DNA from: Halomonas sp.
GTDB taxonomy: Bacteria > Pseudomonadota > Gammaproteobacteria > Pseudomonadales > Oleiphilaceae
Assembly: GCA_007135745.1 (NCBI GenBank)
Contig: SLIH01000143.1
Location: 1 to 13,922 of the forward strand
DNA: 13,922 bases
Reading direction: 5' to 3'
How positions within the stretch are numbered: the first letter of the stretch is position 1; the number at the start of each line of letters is the position of its first letter. The notes beneath the pieces are model-generated. The model did no database searches and was not told where the DNA came from. It was given only the letters and a program-made list of their open reading frames with translations. Position numbers and translations under genes: made by a program. Of this stretch, positions 1 through 7,346 are shown piece by piece.

Positions 1-1
1 C

Positions 2-178
2 GAAGCGACGGAATACGGCCTGGGCGGAATAAACTTCACCACCGGCAGCACCCACCTGGGTCTGTATTTTGCTGACCGCATCGCGCGCATGCACCGATCC
101 CGGGAACGCGAAGGGTTCATACGCCTGCGTAATGGCGGGGAACTTGGCGGGGGCATTTTCGAGCTGTGGTTGCCTTAA
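2..178 (+). CDS. Sensor histidine kinase, C-terminal fragment (ATP-binding domain end)
   Basis: Only the last 58 codons lie in the window, read in frame from base 2 to the TAA at 176-178; the gene begins before the window. The fragment looks like the end of a GHKL/HATPase_c domain. An F-box-like Phe in NFTTG is followed by a G2-box-like stretch (GSTHLGLYFADRIARMH), where LGL plus a helix ending in RIA matches the usual histidine-kinase pattern. It ends in a Gly-rich turn and a terminal hydrophobic strand (GGGIFELWLP), the usual last strand of the domain. By family knowledge it would bind ATP and phosphorylate a conserved His in its own dimerisation domain. The sensor, HisKA and N/G1 boxes are outside the window, so the signal and partner regulator cannot be named. 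The residue before LGL is His rather than the common Gly, a modest departure. The next gene starts 97 bp downstream on the same strand. Confidence 0.75.
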   Translation, partial: EATEYGLGGINFTTGSTHLGLYFADRIARMHRSREREGFIRLRNGGELGGGIFELWLP

Positions 179-235
179 GGAAAACCATAAATTCCCGTAA
201 TTTCTCAGGGCTGATTACGCGCCTTACCATGGACC

Positions 236-249
236 ATGGGTCAACCCAT
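236..249. promoter_or_regulatory. Perfect inverted repeat upstream of the FadL-type gene (possible operator)
   Basis: ATGGGT and ACCCAT are exact reverse complements separated by CA, centred about 33 bp before the ATG at 276. An imperfect extension (ACC on the left, GGT on the right, offset by one base) lengthens the symmetry. Its place in a 97-bp gap just upstream of an outer-membrane transporter start would suit a dimeric repressor site. No convincing -35/-10 pair was found next to it, so a regulatory role is inference. Confidence 0.3.
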
Positions 250-275
250 AGGTACATCGTTGATGAGAGGGTTTC

Positions 276-1586
276 ATGATCAAGGCACGCAGTACAGTAT
301 TAGCCACATGCATTACCACCGCTTTCGCCCCACTCGCAGCTCAGGGGGCCGGTTTCGGCCTGATCCAGCACAGCGCCAAATCAGGCGGGACAGCCTACGC
401 CGGCACTGGCGTCAACGCCTCCGACCCTGCAACGGTGTTTTTCAACCCAGCGGGTATGGTCCGCAACGAAGGTCAGATCCTGTCCGCCGGAGTCAGCCGT
501 GTCGATGCTTCGTTCGACTTTGAGGATGAGGGATCAACCTACCCTGCCCCTGAACTCCTGGGAGCCGACACCGGGCAGACGAGTGTTGAATCCCGTGAGC
601 AGGGTTACCCACCAAAGCTCTATTACATCAACCGTTTTCGCGACGATTGGGCGGCGGGCATTGCGGTGAACGCGCCTTTCGGCTCGCGTACGGATTACGA
701 TGACGACTGGGTCGGCCGCTATCACGGCATTGAATCGGAAATTATCTCAATCAACATCAACCCCAATGTGGCCTACCGGATCAATGATCGGGTCAGCGTG
801 GGCATGGGCTTCAGCGCCCAGTATTTCGAGGCCACCCTTTCCAGCAAGGTTCCCAATGCCGACCCCGCGCAGGGCCCGGTTTTCAATCCCGCAACCGACT
901 CCGAACTGGAGATCAGTGGGGATTCCTGGGCAGCCGGCGTCAATGCGGGCCTGCTTGCGGACGTTACTGATAACACACAGATTGGCCTGTCCTGGCGCTC
1001 CGTGGTCGCCCACCGTATCAAGGGGGATGCGACCTTTACGGACCCCGAGGGCAACCGGGAAGTCAGTGGCGGCGGTGCCTCAATCCGGCTGCCCGACACC
1101 TACACCCTCAGTCTGCGACATGAACCGGACTTTGAGGAGCGGCTGGCGATACTGGCGGATGCCTCCTACATGCGCTGGAACCGTGTTGACGACATTGAGG
1201 TGGATTTTGATGAACCCGTTGCCGACGGTCAGATCGATGGTGCCATCCTGCCCCTGAATTTCCGGGACAGCTGGCGGGGTTCCCTGGGATTGACCTGGGA
1301 CCAGAATGAGCAGCTGCAGCTTCGCACCGGTTTCATGTTCGACCATTCGGCCGTGCGTGACAGCGAAAGTCGCACGCCACGCGTACCGGACAATCACCGG
1401 CGCTGGATCAGCCTGGGCGCCGGCTGGGTTTTCCAGAATGGACTGGAACTGGACGCCAGTTACTCCCATGTCATGGTCAATGACACCCGAATCGACAACC
1501 TGGACGAAGCAACGGGGGCGCAGCTGACCGGCACGTTCGACAGTTCAGCGGACATCGCCAGCCTTCAGGCGACCTACCGCTTCTGA
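276..1586 (+). CDS. FadL/OMPP1/TodX-family outer-membrane transport protein
   Basis: A 436-residue outer-membrane beta-barrel of the family that takes up long-chain fatty acids (E. coli FadL) or aromatic hydrocarbons (TodX, XylN). Residues 1 to about 24 form a signal peptide (basic MIKAR, hydrophobic core, AQG). The predicted mature N-terminus, AGFGLIQHSAKSGGTAYAG, matches the family's plug region. VFFNPAGM (about 54-61) contains the hallmark NPA motif. The remainder alternates polar and aromatic residues in barrel-strand fashion and ends in YRF, the C-terminal aromatic expected for BAM-dependent insertion. Length is close to E. coli FadL. The ATG at 276 is chosen because GAGAGGG at 265-271 lies 4 nt upstream. 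The substrate cannot be read from sequence. The 3' end overlaps the convergent RND permease by 13 bp, leaving no room for a separate terminator. Confidence 0.92.
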   Translation: MIKARSTVLATCITTAFAPLAAQGAGFGLIQHSAKSGGTAYAGTGVNASDPATVFFNPAGMVRNEGQILSAGVSRVDASFDFEDEGSTYPAPELLGADTGQTSVESREQGYPPKLYYINRFRDDWAAGIAVNAPFGSRTDYDDDWVGRYHGIESEIISININPNVAYRINDRVSVGMGFSAQYFEATLSSKVPNADPAQGPVFNPATDSELEISGDSWAAGVNAGLLADVTDNTQIGLSWRSVVAHRIKGDATFTDPEGNREVSGGGASIRLPDTYTLSLRHEPDFEERLAILADASYMRWNRVDDIEVDFDEPVADGQIDGAILPLNFRDSWRGSLGLTWDQNEQLQLRTGFMFDHSAVRDSESRTPRVPDNHRRWISLGAGWVFQNGLELDASYSHVMVNDTRIDNLDEATGAQLTGTFDSSADIASLQATYRF

Positions 1587-4500
1587 TCCCCTCTTATGTC
1601 ACCGCTCGGAGGGCCGGTTAACCAAGCGATCAGTCCCTCCGTCATGCGATTCATGATGAGATAGAAACAGGGCACCACAAAGAGGGTCAGGAGCATCGAT
1701 AGACTGAGCCCGCCGATGACGGCCAGCGCCAGTGGACGCAGGATATCCGCCCCCTCCCCCATGCCAATGGCCAGGGGCGTCATGCCCAGCACGGTGGTTA
1801 CTGTTGTCATCAGAATCGGGCGCAGGCGTACCGTACCCGCCTCGATAATGGCCTGCTCCACGGGCAACCCATCCCGCCGGCGACCGAGCTCGATGTATTC
1901 GACCAGCAGTATGGCGTTGTTAACAACAATACCGATCAGCAACACCATGCCGATCAGCACCGGCGCCGATACCGGTGTGTCCGTCAGCCAAAGCATCAGA
2001 CTGACACCGATCAACGCCAGGGGCGCGGCCGCCATGATCACAACAGGATTACCAAAACGGTCATATTGAACCGCCAGCACAACGAATACCAGGAATACCG
2101 CCAGCAGAATGACAGTCAACAATTCCTGATTGGTTTCCTGAATGGTTTCCCATTGCCCGCCCATGCTCAGGTTATACTGATCCGGTATCCGGAGTTCGGC
2201 GAGCCGCTCTTCCACTTCCGCCATGACGGTGCTGACCTCGGCCACGGCCGTATTGATATCACCGACCACGCGCACCACCCGGCTCTGATTTTCCCGCTGG
2301 ATGTTGGCGGGCGCCTCGTCCAGGGAAAAATCCGCCACATCACGCAGAAAAATCGGGTCGTCACCGTCCCGGAACAGAATCAGATTGCCCAGGTCCTCCG
2401 TATTGGCAACATCCCCCTTGGGCAAACGCACACGGATATCATATTCCCGGCTGGCGGTGGTGAAGCGAGTAGGCACAGCGCCATCCACCGCGTTTCGCAC
2501 AGCCTGCCCTACCTCCGAAACGCGCAGGCCAAGCTCGGAGGCACGCTCGCGATCCACGCGTACCCGCATCAGCGGTTCCTGATCCTCATCTTCCGGTTCC
2601 AGTCCTTCGAGACCGGGAATCCCCTCAAGGTGATCATAGACTTCCCTTGAGAGGTCATGCAGCACATGCAGATCATCGCCGGATATGCCGATCACCAGAT
2701 CATCGCCGGTTCGGGTAAAACGCAATCCACGAATACCGGGCGACCAGGTGAATACCCGGGCACCGGGCAGCTCAAGTGCGTGTACGCGCTTGCGTGCATC
2801 CACCACCCATTGCCCTGCGGACATCTCCGGTCGCTGTCGTGCCGGGGTCAGCTGAACAATGAACTGCGCCCGCCCCGAACTTTCCGTTACCACTCCGCCC
2901 CAGAGCGCCCCCCCGGCAAGTGTAAAAACGGTGTCCACATACTGATCCCGGGCCAGCAGGTCTTCGACCTGTCGGGCCGCGGCGAGGGTTTCTTCCGGCG
3001 GTGTACCCGGTGGCAGACCAATGAACACCCGGACCTCACCATCGTCCATGGATGGCAGAAATTCATTGCCCTGGGCATTGAACAACGCCAGCCCACCGGC
3101 AAAGCCGACCACGGCCACAAGCAGCACGCCCCAGCGCCAACGCAGAACAACAGGCAGCACTTTACGGTAAAGTTGGGCCAGCCACTCAATCAGCCGATGA
3201 AAACTCCGCACGGGGAGGGAGCGGTCCAGACCGCTCTCGAATCGAACACGCCCGAGAAGTGCCGCCAGCATCGGCACCAACGTGACGGCGGCCGCCAGCG
3301 TGGCAACGATGGCGAAAGAGATCGTCAGTATCATCTCGTTGAACACCAGTGCCGCCGCACCGCTTATCAGGAGAAAGGGCGTCACAGCGGCAAGGTTGGT
3401 GAGGGTTCCGGCAGTAATCGCCGACGCCACTTCCGAAGCCCCGTCACCGGCTGCGGTAAGGGCATCCTTGCCGAGCTTGTCGCGATGGCGGAATATGTTT
3501 TCCAGCATCACGATGGCGTTATCCAGCAGCAGACCCACCCCCAGGGCAAGCCCACCCATGCTGATGATGTTCAGCGTCAGATTGCCCAGGCCCATCAGCG
3601 AGAAGGTCGCCATTATGGCGATGGGAATTGAAAGACCGATAATGAAGGCCTTACGCAGGCTGCCGAGAAAGAGCAACACCACCATCATGGCAAGCGAACC
3701 ACCGAGCAGGGCGGCCATGCTGACACTGTTGATGGCGCCACGGATAAAAAAGCTCGGATCCATGGTGGCGCGGTATTCAATGTCGGCGGGAATAAAGCCA
3801 CTGCGTTCAAGACGCTCAAGTTGTTCCTTGACCGCGTCGGCAACCGCCACGGTGTTGGTACCGGGCAGCTTGTAAACATCCACCTGGGTCGAAGGCTCTC
3901 CGTTAAGGCGGGCGAAAACCCGCTGTTCCCGTGCACCGTCACGCACTTGCGCTACTTCCGAAAGGGGAATCCGCTGGCGACTGCTGCTGCCATTATCCCC
4001 GGTCGGGAGATTGAGGAGCACCGAAGCAATGTCATCCGTGGACTGGAACCGACCATCGGTCTGCGTCTGAACGTCAAAGCGTGGCGACGTCAGCCGCCCA
4101 CCGGCAATATCCACGTTCTCTGCCTCGAGCGCATCAATCACATCCTGGAACGACAGGCCGTAGTTGCGCAGCCGCTGCTGATCGAGGATAACCTCCATCT
4201 CGCGGATCATCCCTCCGATGGCTTCAACCGAAGCCACTCCGGAAACGGAAGTCAGTTGCGGAGAAAGGGAATTATCGACCCAATCCTGCACCTCGGCCTC
4301 TGTGCGTTGGCTGGAGCTGAAGCCACCCCGCCATACTGCCTCCCGGTCGGAATCAAACTTCCGGATACGAGGCGGCTCAATATCCGAAGGCAACCGGGCT
4401 CGCGCGGTTTCCAGGTTACGCGCTGCGTCCTGAAGCGCCAGATCCAGATCGGTACCAAAATCAAAGGAAAGATCCAGGTCCGTGCGCCCTTCCCGAACGC

Positions 4501-4777
4501 GACTGGACATATCGGTAAGGTTTTCGGTAGCGGACAGGCTCTGCTCCAGCACCCGGGTGACCTGTTCCTCTATAACTTCAGGCGACACACCAGGGTAATT
4601 GACTGTAATCCGAACCTGGGGATACTCGATCTGAGGCAGAAGATCGATGGCCAGGCGTTCGACAAAGAACAGCCCCGCCACAAAAATGACCGCGGCAATA
4701 GACAGCGTGCCCACGGGTCGGCTTATGGCCAGCCCCGTTATACCGCGCCCGGTGCGTCCCTTGCCCCCTTCGCTCAT
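1574..4777 (-). CDS. RND-family efflux transporter, inner-membrane permease subunit
   Basis: A 1067-residue proton-driven RND permease, the usual length for the AcrB/HAE1-type family. A cytoplasmic N-terminus precedes TM1 (about 21-39) and the typical porter start IDLLPQIEYPQVRITVNYPGVSPEVIE. Hydrophobic clusters lie at about 350-372, 376-395, 401-425, 460-480 and 485-508. After a second periplasmic loop come clusters at about 885-903, 912-930, 938-960, 985-1003 and 1014-1040, giving the two-fold repeat of the family. The TM4 motif is GLLLDNAIVMLEN (D419-N420, where AcrB has D407-D408), and the TM10 motif is GIVVNNAILLVEY, with Asn953 where AcrB has K940. This places it outside the classical AcrB drug-pump relay pattern, in a branch of RND proteins with DN/NN signatures. 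It is translationally coupled to the adaptor through an ATGA overlap at 4774-4777. The substrate is unknown, and no outer-membrane channel gene is nearby. Confidence 0.95.
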   Translation of the reverse strand: MSEGGKGRTGRGITGLAISRPVGTLSIAAVIFVAGLFFVERLAIDLLPQIEYPQVRITVNYPGVSPEVIEEQVTRVLEQSLSATENLTDMSSRVREGRTDLDLSFDFGTDLDLALQDAARNLETARARLPSDIEPPRIRKFDSDREAVWRGGFSSSQRTEAEVQDWVDNSLSPQLTSVSGVASVEAIGGMIREMEVILDQQRLRNYGLSFQDVIDALEAENVDIAGGRLTSPRFDVQTQTDGRFQSTDDIASVLLNLPTGDNGSSSRQRIPLSEVAQVRDGAREQRVFARLNGEPSTQVDVYKLPGTNTVAVADAVKEQLERLERSGFIPADIEYRATMDPSFFIRGAINSVSMAALLGGSLAMMVVLLFLGSLRKAFIIGLSIPIAIMATFSLMGLGNLTLNIISMGGLALGVGLLLDNAIVMLENIFRHRDKLGKDALTAAGDGASEVASAITAGTLTNLAAVTPFLLISGAAALVFNEMILTISFAIVATLAAAVTLVPMLAALLGRVRFESGLDRSLPVRSFHRLIEWLAQLYRKVLPVVLRWRWGVLLVAVVGFAGGLALFNAQGNEFLPSMDDGEVRVFIGLPPGTPPEETLAAARQVEDLLARDQYVDTVFTLAGGALWGGVVTESSGRAQFIVQLTPARQRPEMSAGQWVVDARKRVHALELPGARVFTWSPGIRGLRFTRTGDDLVIGISGDDLHVLHDLSREVYDHLEGIPGLEGLEPEDEDQEPLMRVRVDRERASELGLRVSEVGQAVRNAVDGAVPTRFTTASREYDIRVRLPKGDVANTEDLGNLILFRDGDDPIFLRDVADFSLDEAPANIQRENQSRVVRVVGDINTAVAEVSTVMAEVEERLAELRIPDQYNLSMGGQWETIQETNQELLTVILLAVFLVFVVLAVQYDRFGNPVVIMAAAPLALIGVSLMLWLTDTPVSAPVLIGMVLLIGIVVNNAILLVEYIELGRRRDGLPVEQAIIEAGTVRLRPILMTTVTTVLGMTPLAIGMGEGADILRPLALAVIGGLSLSMLLTLFVVPCFYLIMNRMTEGLIAWLTGPPSGDIRGDQKR

Positions 4778-5835
4778 TGCTCACCCCGGCGGCCGACGAT
4801 GCGTATGCTCTGACCGTCGCGCATCTCCAGTGGATTGGTCGCCAACACCACCTCACCCTCCTGCAACCCTGAGATGATCTCCGTCCAACCCCCGCGGGTT
4901 ACGCCGGTTTCCACAACACGCCGCTCCAATCGGTCCTCATCCACGACCATCAGGTAGCGTTCGCCGCGACTCATGCCCACGGCACCCGAGGGCACGGCAA
5001 GAACCCCGGTGCGACGATCCACACTGCCCTGGATGCGGGCCAGGAATCCCGGCCGCACGCCCTCGTCCACGGCATCTGCCGGTAACGCAAATTCCACTGG
5101 CGTCAGTTGGCTGCCACTCTCCGGCATGGGGGCAATATGCCGGATACGTGTCTGGAAGACGGAATCCGGGAGGGCATCCAGGCGCATCGGCAGTAAATCA
5201 CCCACATTCAGATGCACAATGTCCCGCTCCGGAACACCGACCCGCACAATCAATTCGTCCATTGCCGCCAGCTCAAAAAGCACATCCTGATTCTGTATGG
5301 CTTCGCCGGGCTCAAGGTGACGTCGGGTGACCACCGCATCCCGCGGCGCACGAATCTCGCCGTAATCCACCCGCGTGCGCCACAACAGCGTGGTGCTCTC
5401 GGCCACCTGGAGGGCGGCCCGTGCATTCTGGTATTCCGTGGCCGTAGCCACCTCACGCTCTCGCAGCTCCGATACGCGCTGATAATCAAGCCGGGCCGTT
5501 TCCGCTTCCGCCTCGGCCCGAGCCAGCTCGGCCTGGGCTTCCGACATGTCCAGGCGCACCAGCACTTCACCCTGGTTTACCCAGTCACCCTCATCGGCGG
5601 TTACCTCATCCACCGCCCCACTTGTCCGGGCTGCAACTCGCACCATCACTCTGGGACGCACGCGCCCGGACAGGGAAATTTCACGGACCAGCTCGCGGGG
5701 GGCGACATCAACCACTTCGATAGGCATGGGGCGTGATTGACGCTCTCGGGGGCTGTCTCCGTTTTCCTCAGTGCCGCAGGCAGAAAGCAACATAAACGTA
5801 AGGAGAACAACCAGCCGGCGCCCAAAATAACTCAT
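4774..5835 (-). CDS. RND efflux periplasmic adaptor (membrane fusion protein), lipoprotein
   Basis: An adaptor of 353 residues that would bridge the RND permease to an outer-membrane channel. Residues 1-20 are a lipoprotein signal peptide (MSYFGRR, hydrophobic stretch, lipobox LSAC with Cys20), so it is probably lipid-anchored. Then follow the first lipoyl half (GRVRPRVMVRVAARTSGAVDEV...GDWVNQGEVLVRLD), an Ala/Glu/Arg-rich alpha-hairpin coiled coil (AQAELARAEAEAETARLDYQRV...), the second lipoyl half (YGEIRAPRDAVVTRRHLEPGEAI), beta-barrel strands, and a membrane-proximal end (VPSGAVGM...VETGVTRGGWTEIISGLQEGEVVL). The hairpin is short compared with AcrA. Start choice: a GTG at 5847 would also be open, but its only Shine-Dalgarno-like bases abut it directly. 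The ATG at 5835 has GGAG (complement of 5847-5850) 11 nt upstream and gives a clean lipoprotein signal. The stop overlaps the permease start. Confidence 0.93.
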   Translation of the reverse strand: MSYFGRRLVVLLTFMLLSACGTEENGDSPRERQSRPMPIEVVDVAPRELVREISLSGRVRPRVMVRVAARTSGAVDEVTADEGDWVNQGEVLVRLDMSEAQAELARAEAEAETARLDYQRVSELREREVATATEYQNARAALQVAESTTLLWRTRVDYGEIRAPRDAVVTRRHLEPGEAIQNQDVLFELAAMDELIVRVGVPERDIVHLNVGDLLPMRLDALPDSVFQTRIRHIAPMPESGSQLTPVEFALPADAVDEGVRPGFLARIQGSVDRRTGVLAVPSGAVGMSRGERYLMVVDEDRLERRVVETGVTRGGWTEIISGLQEGEVVLATNPLEMRDGQSIRIVGRRGEQ

Positions 5836-5956
5836 GGGGTCAGTCACTCCATTGCGATAGGGGTTTCAGGATTTCCAGGATGCCATTGCGACAGGGCCCG
5901 GTCAGGGAAGCATACGTTGGCGAAGGGTGAAAAGGCCACCGGGAGCCGAAAAACGC

Positions 5957-5986
5957 TTGATTCCGACACCCCGGCGAGTCCATAAA
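5957..5986 (+). promoter_or_regulatory. Candidate sigma-70-type promoter for the 6030-8023 cluster
   Basis: TTGATT at 5957-5962 (4/6 to TTGACA) and CATAAA at 5981-5986 (4/6 to TATAAT) are separated by 18 bp. They lie about 44 bp before the ATG at 6030, inside the divergent gap between the efflux operon and the plus-strand cluster. The match is only moderate. No equally good promoter was recognised for the minus-strand efflux operon in the same gap. Confidence 0.3.
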
Positions 5987-6029
5987 GAAAAGAGTACAAC
6001 AGCGGAAAATCCGTGCACAGGAGGGGAAC

Positions 6030-6287
6030 ATGAACATTTCCGTCGAAATCAGCTATTACCCCCTGGCGGAGGATTACATTACTCCGATCAGGGCATTCAT
6101 CGACCGGCTTCAGGATTCGGGGCTGGAAGTCCATTCCAACCGTATGAGCACCCAGATTTTCGGCGAACATACAGCGGTCATGAAGGTGCTTGGCGAGCTG
6201 ATGGCCTGGTCATTCGAGACCTATGGAAAAGCGGTTTTCGTGGCCAAGTTCCTTGAGGGGGATCGGCGGCCTCATTCGGATCCGTGA
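6030..6287 (+). CDS. Small YkoF-like / thiamine-binding-family protein
   Basis: An 85-residue protein with a strong ribosome binding site (AGGAGG at 6019-6024, 5 nt before the ATG). The sequence begins MNISVEISYYPLAEDYITPIRAFIDRL, continues GLEVHSNRMSTQIFGEHTAVMKVL and ends in a strand-like KAVFVAKFL. This strand-helix-strand pattern with a central MSTxIxGE segment resembles the YkoF/MTH1187 (DUF77) ferredoxin-like proteins. Some members bind thiamine or its hydroxymethylpyrimidine moiety and others are uncharacterised. It has no signal peptide, so it is predicted to be cytosolic. It is a single-domain version, whereas B. subtilis YkoF carries two such repeats. It is the first gene of a plus-strand cluster, 63 bp ahead of the amidoligase gene. 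Ligand binding is inferred from family resemblance, with moderate certainty. Confidence 0.7.
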   Translation: MNISVEISYYPLAEDYITPIRAFIDRLQDSGLEVHSNRMSTQIFGEHTAVMKVLGELMAWSFETYGKAVFVAKFLEGDRRPHSDP

Positions 6288-6350
6288 TCCTGTTCGGCTG
6301 GACTATTTGTATGTATCCTTATGCCCCCCCTATCGACCCATGGAGCACTG

Positions 6351-7346
6351 ATGAGTGAGCCCCTGGCCTGTGAACTTCCGCCGTTGCGACGCAATCATGC
6401 TGGCGAGGAGCGTCGGGTCGGTGTCGAAATCGAACTTTCCGGACTGGATTACGAGGCACTGGTCTCGCTCACCGCGCGCTTTCTCGAGGGTGAAGCCCAC
6501 ACGGTCAGCCGCTACGTAAGCAAGGTGGCGACCGGAGACGGGGAATACACCATTGAGTTGGATTCCGACCCGGTCAAGGATCTGGAAGTCCGAGAGGAAG
6601 AACTACCCGAACCGCTACGCAGACTTGCCGGTCAGGCCATGGACCTGTTTGACGCGGCGGCGGAGCGCATTGTTCCCCTGGAAATCGTGGCGCCACCGCT
6701 GCCCGTCTCACGCCTGCACATCATCGAGGAACTCTGCGAATACCTGGCCAGGCAGGGTGCTCTGGGGAGTCGGCACGCGCTCTACTACGCCTTCGGACTG
6801 CAGCTGAATCCCGAGCTCCCCGGCCTCGATGCCGGCACCATCCTGCGTTATATGCAGGCTTTCGCCGGACTCTATCCCTGGCTAAAGTCCCGCCACCAGC
6901 TGGATATCAGTCGCAAGTTCACAACCTACATCGCCCCCTGGCCGGATGCCTATGTGAAACTGATCATGGCGGATGGTTATGATCCGGACCTGGACACCCT
7001 GATTACCGATTACATCCGGTTCAACCCGACACGCAACCGAGCTCTGGACATGATGCCGCTTTTCGCCTGGCTGAGGCCGGAACGGATTCGCACCGAGATT
7101 CAGGATGAACGCATCAAGGCTCGCCCCACCCTGCACTATCGCCTGCCCGACTGCGACCTGGATCAGGATGCCTGGCAGTTTGCAGGAATATGGAACGACT
7201 GGGTGGCGCTGGAGCGCCTGGCTTCAGATCCTTCCCGGCTGGCTGATTTCCGCGCGCGGTATCGCGAGAAAAAAGTCTTTTCCCTTCAGAATCTGGCCCA
7301 TGACTGGGTCCAGGAATGTGAGCGATGGGTCGTCGACGGGTCCTGA
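6351..7346 (+). CDS. Amidoligase-family protein (glutamine-synthetase/GCS-like COOH-NH2 ligase)
   Basis: A 331-residue predicted cytosolic enzyme. RRVGVEIELSG (21-31) is the ExE first strand seen in GCS-like amidoligases (Glu26, Glu28). EYTIELDSDPV (65-75) supplies a second acidic set (Glu69, Asp71, Asp73) suited to metal/ATP binding. YYAFGLQLNPELPG (145-158) resembles the GLxxN/H strand, and RFNPTRNRALDM (223-234) plus ARPTLHYRLPD (257-267) look like the Arg/Asn-rich substrate or nucleotide-binding part. The family is predicted to couple ATP hydrolysis to amide or peptide bond formation, often with glutamate or amino-group substrates; the actual substrates here are unknown. The ATG at 6351 is preferred over 6321 because GGAG at 6342-6345 lies 5 nt upstream and the extra residues (PPLSTHGAL) look non-coding. 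The 3' end overlaps the amidotransferase gene by 22 bp, implying coupled expression. Confidence 0.8.
   Translation: MSEPLACELPPLRRNHAGEERRVGVEIELSGLDYEALVSLTARFLEGEAHTVSRYVSKVATGDGEYTIELDSDPVKDLEVREEELPEPLRRLAGQAMDLFDAAAERIVPLEIVAPPLPVSRLHIIEELCEYLARQGALGSRHALYYAFGLQLNPELPGLDAGTILRYMQAFAGLYPWLKSRHQLDISRKFTTYIAPWPDAYVKLIMADGYDPDLDTLITDYIRFNPTRNRALDMMPLFAWLRPERIRTEIQDERIKARPTLHYRLPDCDLDQDAWQFAGIWNDWVALERLASDPSRLADFRARYREKKVFSLQNLAHDWVQECERWVVDGS

Noticed and set aside
1606..1655. GGAGGG ... CCCTCC inverted repeat near the end of the RND permease, considered as a terminator
   Set aside because: It lies inside the coding sequence, has a loop of about 20 nt and no T-run, so it does not look like an intrinsic terminator.
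2657..4813. Long + strand open frames (2657-3631 and 3821-4813) opposite the RND permease
   Set aside because: They are antisense to a well-supported RND permease, have low-complexity His/Gln/Arg/Pro-rich translations and no domain pattern.
5836..5847. GTG at 5847 as the start of the RND adaptor
   Set aside because: The only Shine-Dalgarno-like bases touch this codon directly with no spacer. The ATG at 5835 has GGAG 11 nt upstream and yields a standard lipoprotein signal peptide.
5844..6170. Minus-strand open frame of 108 codons in the divergent gap, overlapping the YkoF-like gene
   Set aside because: It is antisense to the 6030-6287 gene, which has a near-consensus ribosome binding site and a family-like sequence. 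The opposing frame has neither.
6321..6350. ATG at 6321 as the start of the amidoligase
   Set aside because: No ribosome binding site precedes it and the added residues look like non-coding sequence. The ATG at 6351 has GGAG with a 5-nt spacer.
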